Source: Alphaproteobacteria bacterium (GTDB taxonomy: Bacteria > Pseudomonadota > Alphaproteobacteria > Reyranellales > Reyranellaceae). From it: a stretch of 9,170 nt of DNA. Below are positions 5,558-9,170 of the stretch, piece by piece (position 1 is the stretch's first letter; each line of letters opens with the position of its first letter). The notes beneath the pieces are model-generated. The model ran no database searches, was not told the DNA's origin, and saw nothing but the letters and a program-made list of their open reading frames with translations. The DNA is taken from the NCBI GenBank assembly GCA_013290035.1, contig JABCYT010000094.1, positions 1-9,170 on the forward strand, in the 5' to 3' direction. A program made the position numbers and the translations under genes.

Positions 5558-7210
5558 CTAGATGCGGACGATGTGCACGTCCGTCAACGGCTTCTTGCCG
5601 AGGTGCGCGCGCACGACGCGCCGCACCGCCTGGCGGGCCGCCTCCTCGATCCGCCCGTCGTCGCCACGCTCGGAGGCGCTGAGGTCGGCCAGCATCTCCT
5701 TGAGACCGGAGACGATGGCCCCCGTCAGCGCGCCATCCGCGTCGTCGATGCCGCGCAGGGACACTTTCGGCGCCGCCACGGCCCTGCCGCTCCTGTCGAT
5801 GACCAGGCTGGCCGCGGCCGCGCCGTTCCACAGAAGCTTGCGCCGCTCGCGCAGCGACGCACCGTCGACCGGCACCACGCCGTCGCCGTCGCGTGCCAGC
5901 CGGCCTGCCGGCACGTGGCCGATGATCTCGGCCGGCCCGGGCGCGAGCCGGACCAGGGTGCCGTTGGGCGCCACGATCGTCTCCGGCACCTGACAGGCAC
6001 GGGCCAATGCGGCGTGCTCGACCATGTGGCGGACCTCGCCATGCACCGGCAGAGCGATCCTGGGCCGTATCCATTGATAGACCCGGACCAGCTCGTCGCG
6101 CGCCGGATGACCCGAGACATGGATATCGGCCTCCTGGTCGGTGATCACCTCGACGCCGCGCGCCGTGAGCGCGTTCTGCAGCCGCCCCACCGAACGCTCG
6201 TTGCCGGGGATGACACGCGAGGAAAAGATCGCCGTATCGCCCGCCTCCAGCACGAGGTCGCGATGCTCGCCGTTGGCGAGCTTGGCCATCGAGGCGCGCG
6301 GTTCGCCCTGGCTGCCGGTGCAGATGAACAGCACCTTGTCGCGCGGCAGGTAGCCCGCCTGCTGCTCGGGAATGCAGGGCGGGAAGTCGAGCAGGTAGCC
6401 GCATTCCTGGGCGGCCTCGACCATGCGCAGCAGCGCCCGTCCCGACAGCACGGGATCTCGTCCCGCCGCCACCGCCGCCAGCGCCGCGCTCTCGACCCGC
6501 GCCAAGTTCGAGGCGAAGCAGGTGACGGCGACCCGGCCCCTGCTCACTTTCACCAGCTTCTCGAGATTGGCCCGCACGGTGGCCTCGGAGCCCGCCTCGC
6601 CCTCGACGAAGACGTTGGTGCTGTCGCATACCATGGCGAGCGCGCCTTCATCGCCGATACGCCGCAGCATCGCCTCGTCGGTCACCTCGCCCAGCAGAGG
6701 CTCGGGGTCGATCTTCCAGTCGCCGGTATGGAACACCGTGCCGAGCCTGGTGCGGATCGCCAGCGCATTCGGTTCGAGGATCGAATGCGTCATGGTGATC
6801 AGCTCGAGCTCGAACGGCGCCAGGCCGAACTTGCCGCCGAGCGGGATCTCGGTGACCGGCACCGTATCGACCAGGCCGGCCTCGATGAGCTTGCGCCGCA
6901 GCACCGAGGCGGCAAACGGCGTGGCGTAGACCGGCGCCTCGAGCCGCGGCCAGAGATCGGCGACGGCGCCCAGGTGGTCCTCATGGGCGTGGGTCAGCAC
7001 GATGCCGACCAGATCGTGGCGCCGCTCCTCGATGAAGGTGGGGTCCGGCATCACCACCTCGATGCCGGGCATCGAATCGTCGGCGAAGCCGATGCCGAGA
7101 TCGACCATCAGCCATTTGCCGGCGTGGCCGTACAGATTGAGGTTCATGCCGATCTCGCCGGCCCCGCCCAGGGCGAGGAACAGGAGCTCGTCGTCCGACG
7201 GGACGGTCAT
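5558..7210 (-). CDS. rnj: Ribonuclease J (metallo-beta-lactamase/beta-CASP RNase)
   Basis: A 550-residue cytoplasmic endo- and 5'-3' exoribonuclease used in RNA decay and maturation. The metallo-beta-lactamase part has the zinc motif THAHEDHLGA (H74, H76, D78, H79), further ligands H142 in MTHSI and D164 in FHTGDWKID, and CDSTN near 195-199. The beta-CASP part has TGSQGEP at 298-304 and SGHPARDEL (H368). It is followed by the return strand with PVHGE (H390), which marks RNase J proteins. A C-terminal domain of about 120 residues completes a normal family length. The ATG at 7210 overlaps the coaX stop by 4 bases (ATGA), so translation is probably coupled. A few RNase J family members were first annotated as generic hydrolases, but the motif set here is specific. 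Confidence 0.96.
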   Translation of the reverse strand: MTVPSDDELLFLALGGAGEIGMNLNLYGHAGKWLMVDLGIGFADDSMPGIEVVMPDPTFIEERRHDLVGIVLTHAHEDHLGAVADLWPRLEAPVYATPFAASVLRRKLIEAGLVDTVPVTEIPLGGKFGLAPFELELITMTHSILEPNALAIRTRLGTVFHTGDWKIDPEPLLGEVTDEAMLRRIGDEGALAMVCDSTNVFVEGEAGSEATVRANLEKLVKVSRGRVAVTCFASNLARVESAALAAVAAGRDPVLSGRALLRMVEAAQECGYLLDFPPCIPEQQAGYLPRDKVLFICTGSQGEPRASMAKLANGEHRDLVLEAGDTAIFSSRVIPGNERSVGRLQNALTARGVEVITDQEADIHVSGHPARDELVRVYQWIRPRIALPVHGEVRHMVEHAALARACQVPETIVAPNGTLVRLAPGPAEIIGHVPAGRLARDGDGVVPVDGASLRERRKLLWNGAAAASLVIDRSGRAVAAPKVSLRGIDDADGALTGAIVSGLKEMLADLSASERGDDGRIEEAARQAVRRVVRAHLGKKPLTDVHIVRI

Positions 7211-7971
7211 GCCTTGCTGCGTTTGAAAATCTCGATCAGGCCGCGCGCGGTGATGTCGGGCACGATCTGCTCGATCACCGAGGTGGATCCGTCAAACACC
7301 GGCGCAAGACCGCCGGTCGAGATCACCTTCATCGGCTTGCCAAATTCGGCCTTGATGCGGGCGACGATGCCCTCGATGAGGCCGACATATCCCCAAAACA
7401 CGCCGCTATGCATGCAGGCCACGGTATTGGTGCCGATCACCTGCCTGGGCTTCTCGACCACGATGCGCGGCAGCTGCGCCGTCGCATTGACCAGTGCCTC
7501 GATGCTGAGGTTGATGCCGGGGGCAATCGCGCCGCCGCAGTAGCTGCCCTCTTCGTCGACTACGTCGAACGTGGTGGCGGTGCCGAAATCGACCACGACA
7601 ACCGGCGTCCTGGGAAACAGGATGCTGGCGCCGACGGTGTTGCAGATGCGATCCGCACCGGCGCCTTGGCCCTTGACCTTGATGCCATAGACGACGTTCG
7701 GCTCGCCGAGCACCAACGGCTCGCAGTCGAAATATCGCGTGCACAGGCGGCGAATGTTGAAGGTGGCCTGGGGAACGACGCTGCCGACGATCGCGTCGGT
7801 AACGGCTTTGGGATCGATGCCCTCCATTTTCATGAGCTGGAACAGCCAGACAGCGTGCTCGTCGGCCGTGCGCATGGCGGAAGTATGCTGGCGCCATTCG
7901 CCGACGATGCGATCGCCGTCGATGACGCCGAACTTGACGTTGGTGTTGTTGACATTGATGGCGAGCAACAT
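7207..7971 (-). CDS. coaX: Type III pantothenate kinase homologue (CoaX) with altered phosphate-binding motif
   Basis: A 254-residue member of the CoaX family (ASKHA fold), which catalyses the first step of CoA synthesis, ATP-dependent phosphorylation of pantothenate. Family motifs are GADR (105-108), VVDFGTATTFDVV (127-138), GGAIAPGINLS (146-156), SGVFWGYVGLIEG (189-201) and STGGLAP (218-224). The length is normal. The N-terminal motif reads INVNNTN, with Asn at 6 and 8 where the usual form is IDVGNTN, so the conserved Asp is lost. The segment before GADR (GIKVKGQGA) is about three residues shorter than the usual GIKV-x-I-D-x-P-x-E-V. The protein could be an active variant, a weak enzyme or a family member with another role. 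It starts at 7971, 12 bases after birA, and overlaps rnj by 4 bases. Confidence 0.88.
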   Translation of the reverse strand: MLLAINVNNTNVKFGVIDGDRIVGEWRQHTSAMRTADEHAVWLFQLMKMEGIDPKAVTDAIVGSVVPQATFNIRRLCTRYFDCEPLVLGEPNVVYGIKVKGQGAGADRICNTVGASILFPRTPVVVVDFGTATTFDVVDEEGSYCGGAIAPGINLSIEALVNATAQLPRIVVEKPRQVIGTNTVACMHSGVFWGYVGLIEGIVARIKAEFGKPMKVISTGGLAPVFDGSTSVIEQIVPDITARGLIEIFKRSKA

Positions 7972-7977
7972 CGCCGT

Positions 7978-7983
7978 CCTCCT
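7978..7983 (-). promoter_or_regulatory. Shine-Dalgarno site of coaX
   Basis: The minus strand has AGGAGG six bases before the ATG at 7971, directly upstream of which birA ends (TAG at 7986-7984). The perfect site supports the chosen start and therefore the unusual N-terminal motif that begins only six residues later. Confidence 0.8.
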
Positions 7984-8718
7984 CTAGGCCGCCCGGCCGA
8001 GCAATTCACCCGAAACGATCCTGCGCGGCCCGGACGCCGTCTCCAGCAGCAGGGCGCCTTCGCGGTCGAGGCCGGCGAAGCGGCCGCGCACCAGTCCCTC
8101 GCCCAGCTTGACGTCGACTTCAGCGCCGAGCGGCCCGGCCTTGGCGAGCCACGCCGCGCGCACGGTCGCGAAGCCTTCGCGACGCCATTCGGCGAGCCGC
8201 GCCGCCAGGGCGGCCGCGAGCTTCTCCAGGGCCGTTTCGACCGAGCCGCTGAGGGCCGAGCCGGGATAGCGCATCTCCGGCAGCTGGGGCGCGAAGCCGA
8301 CATTCACGCCGATACCGGCCACGACATGCTGCACCTGTCCGCTCTGGCCGACCGCGCTCTCGAGCAGGATGCCGGCGATCTTGCCGCCGTCGACCAGCAC
8401 GTCGTTGGGCCACTTCACGCGCACCTCGCGGCCTGCCGGCACGATGTCGGCAACGGCAAGGGCGGCGGCGAAACCCAACTCGGCGGCGCGTGGCGCGGCG
8501 CAGTCGGGCCGCAGGATCGTGGAGGTATAGAGGTTGCCGACCGGCGACGCCCAATGGCGGCCGCGGCGGCCTCTGCCGCCGGTTTGCTCGCGCGACCACA
8601 CGACGGTGCCCTCGGGCGCGCCGGCGTCGGCCAGCCGGGCCGCTTCGTCATTGGTGCTGCCGACGCTGTCCAACGCGACCAGCGTCCACCCGTCCGGCAG
8701 GACGGGTGCCAGGCTCAC
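7984..8718 (-). CDS. birA: Biotin--[acetyl-CoA carboxylase] ligase, class I (no HTH domain)
   Basis: A 244-residue cytoplasmic enzyme that activates biotin with ATP to biotinyl-5'-AMP and attaches it to a lysine of biotin-dependent carboxylases. Visible motifs are DSVGSTNDEA (17-26), the adenylate-binding loop GRGRRGRHW (48-56), KWPNDVLV (102-109), GGKIAGILLE (111-120) and GIGVNV (135-140), with a small beta-rich C-terminal domain from about 200. There is no N-terminal helix-turn-helix, so unlike E. coli BirA it should not act as a biotin repressor. The start is a GTG at 8718 that overlaps the nuoN stop (GTGA), which points to coupled translation. The complete motif set makes the call safe. 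Position between nuoN and coaX is the usual one in alphaproteobacteria. Confidence 0.95.
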   Translation of the reverse strand: MSLAPVLPDGWTLVALDSVGSTNDEAARLADAGAPEGTVVWSREQTGGRGRRGRHWASPVGNLYTSTILRPDCAAPRAAELGFAAALAVADIVPAGREVRVKWPNDVLVDGGKIAGILLESAVGQSGQVQHVVAGIGVNVGFAPQLPEMRYPGSALSGSVETALEKLAAALAARLAEWRREGFATVRAAWLAKAGPLGAEVDVKLGEGLVRGRFAGLDREGALLLETASGPRRIVSGELLGRAA

Positions 8719-9170
8719 GGGAACAGACCCTTCGCCGCCGCGGCGGCCACCAGGCTGAGCGGTTGCGGCGCCAGGGAGAACGCCGCCACCAGAATGGCCG
8801 CGGCGAAAGCCACGGCGCGGTTGACGCTGAAGGCCGGCCGGTCGAGCGCCTCCGCCGGCTCGTCGAAATACATCACCTTGACGATGCGCAGGTAGTAGTA
8901 GGACGCCACGACCGAGGCCAGCACGCCCAGCACGGCCGGGACATAAAGCCCGGCCTCGACGGCGGCGATGAAGATGTAGAGCTTGCCCCAGAAGCCCGCG
9001 AGCGGCGGGATGCCGGCCTGCGAGAACATGAAGACCAGCAGGGCCAGGGCCATCGTCGGTTCGCTGCGCGCCAGGCCCGCCAGGTCGGCGATGTTCTCGA
9101 CCATGACATTGCGGCGCTTCATCATCAGGATGACGGCGAAGACGCCCATCGTCATGACGAGATAGATCGC
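8715..9170 (-). CDS. nuoN: NADH-quinone oxidoreductase subunit N, C-terminal part (cut by window edge)
   Basis: The last 151 codons of a complex I membrane-arm subunit, one of the antiporter-like subunits that pump protons. The reading frame is open through the right edge; the methionine at 9155 is internal, preceded in frame by AIYLV. Recognisable parts are AIYLVMTMGVFAVILMM, the ENIADLAGLARS loop, and the NuoN signature FSQAGIPPLAGFWGKLYIF, with the conserved membrane lysine in GKLYIF. Then come a YYYLRIVKVMYFDEP segment and a final hydrophobic helix near the C-terminus. About four membrane segments are visible. Paralogues NuoL and NuoM differ in this region and in C-terminal length, and birA directly downstream supports NuoN. 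The gene ends with TGA overlapping the birA GTG start. Confidence 0.94.
   Translation of the reverse strand, partial: AIYLVMTMGVFAVILMMKRRNVMVENIADLAGLARSEPTMALALLVFMFSQAGIPPLAGFWGKLYIFIAAVEAGLYVPAVLGVLASVVASYYYLRIVKVMYFDEPAEALDRPAFSVNRAVAFAAAILVAAFSLAPQPLSLVAAAAAKGLFP

Noticed and set aside
5123..7543. Very long plus-strand open frame (about 800 codons) opposite rnj, mce and coaX
   Set aside because: It is a mirror frame of real genes in GC-rich DNA. It crosses several well-identified minus-strand genes, its protein is a low-complexity mix rich in Arg, His, Asp and Ala, and it shows no domain.
7408..8895. Long plus-strand open frame opposite coaX, birA and nuoN
   Set aside because: Same reason: shadow of three confidently identified genes, biased composition, no recognisable motif.

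Overview
The window looks like a chromosomal piece of a GC-rich alphaproteobacterium. Base composition is visibly high in G+C, codons end mostly in G or C, and all ten genes I support lie on the minus strand, so they are read from the right edge to the left. The best taxonomic clue is the gene order nuoN, birA, coaX, rnj, mce, DUF1467, which from general knowledge is a conserved alphaproteobacterial neighbourhood. I cannot fix the order or genus.

Right half (about 4875-9170) is a tight housekeeping operon. It holds the 3' end of nuoN (complex I subunit N), a biotin protein ligase without an HTH domain, a type III pantothenate kinase homologue with altered active-site residues, ribonuclease J, methylmalonyl-CoA epimerase and a small two-helix DUF1467 membrane protein. 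Joints are 4-base overlaps (GTGA at nuoN/birA, ATGA at coaX/rnj) or gaps of 11-24 bases with Shine-Dalgarno sequences, which suggests one co-transcribed and translationally coupled unit.

After a gap of about 100 bases (4775-4874) a second minus-strand operon starts. It encodes a complete ABC importer of the branched-chain amino acid/urea/amide type (HAAT family): LivH/UrtB-type permease, Tat-exported UrtA/AmiC/FmdD-like binding protein, LivM/UrtC-type permease, LivG/UrtD-type ATPase and LivF/UrtE-type ATPase. These are followed after 30 bases by the first 46 codons of a probable amidase cut by the left window edge. The likely job is uptake of a short amide or urea-like compound and its hydrolysis in the cytoplasm to release ammonia; the exact substrate cannot be read from the sequence. 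The gap upstream holds a candidate sigma-54 promoter, which would fit nitrogen control.

I found no RNA genes, insertion sequences, CRISPR arrays or large repeats, and no clearly new multi-gene system. The points most worth a second look are the substituted CoaX active site, the candidate sigma-54 promoter, the cysteine-rich Tat-exported binding protein lying between its two permease genes, and the join between the housekeeping block and the transport operon.
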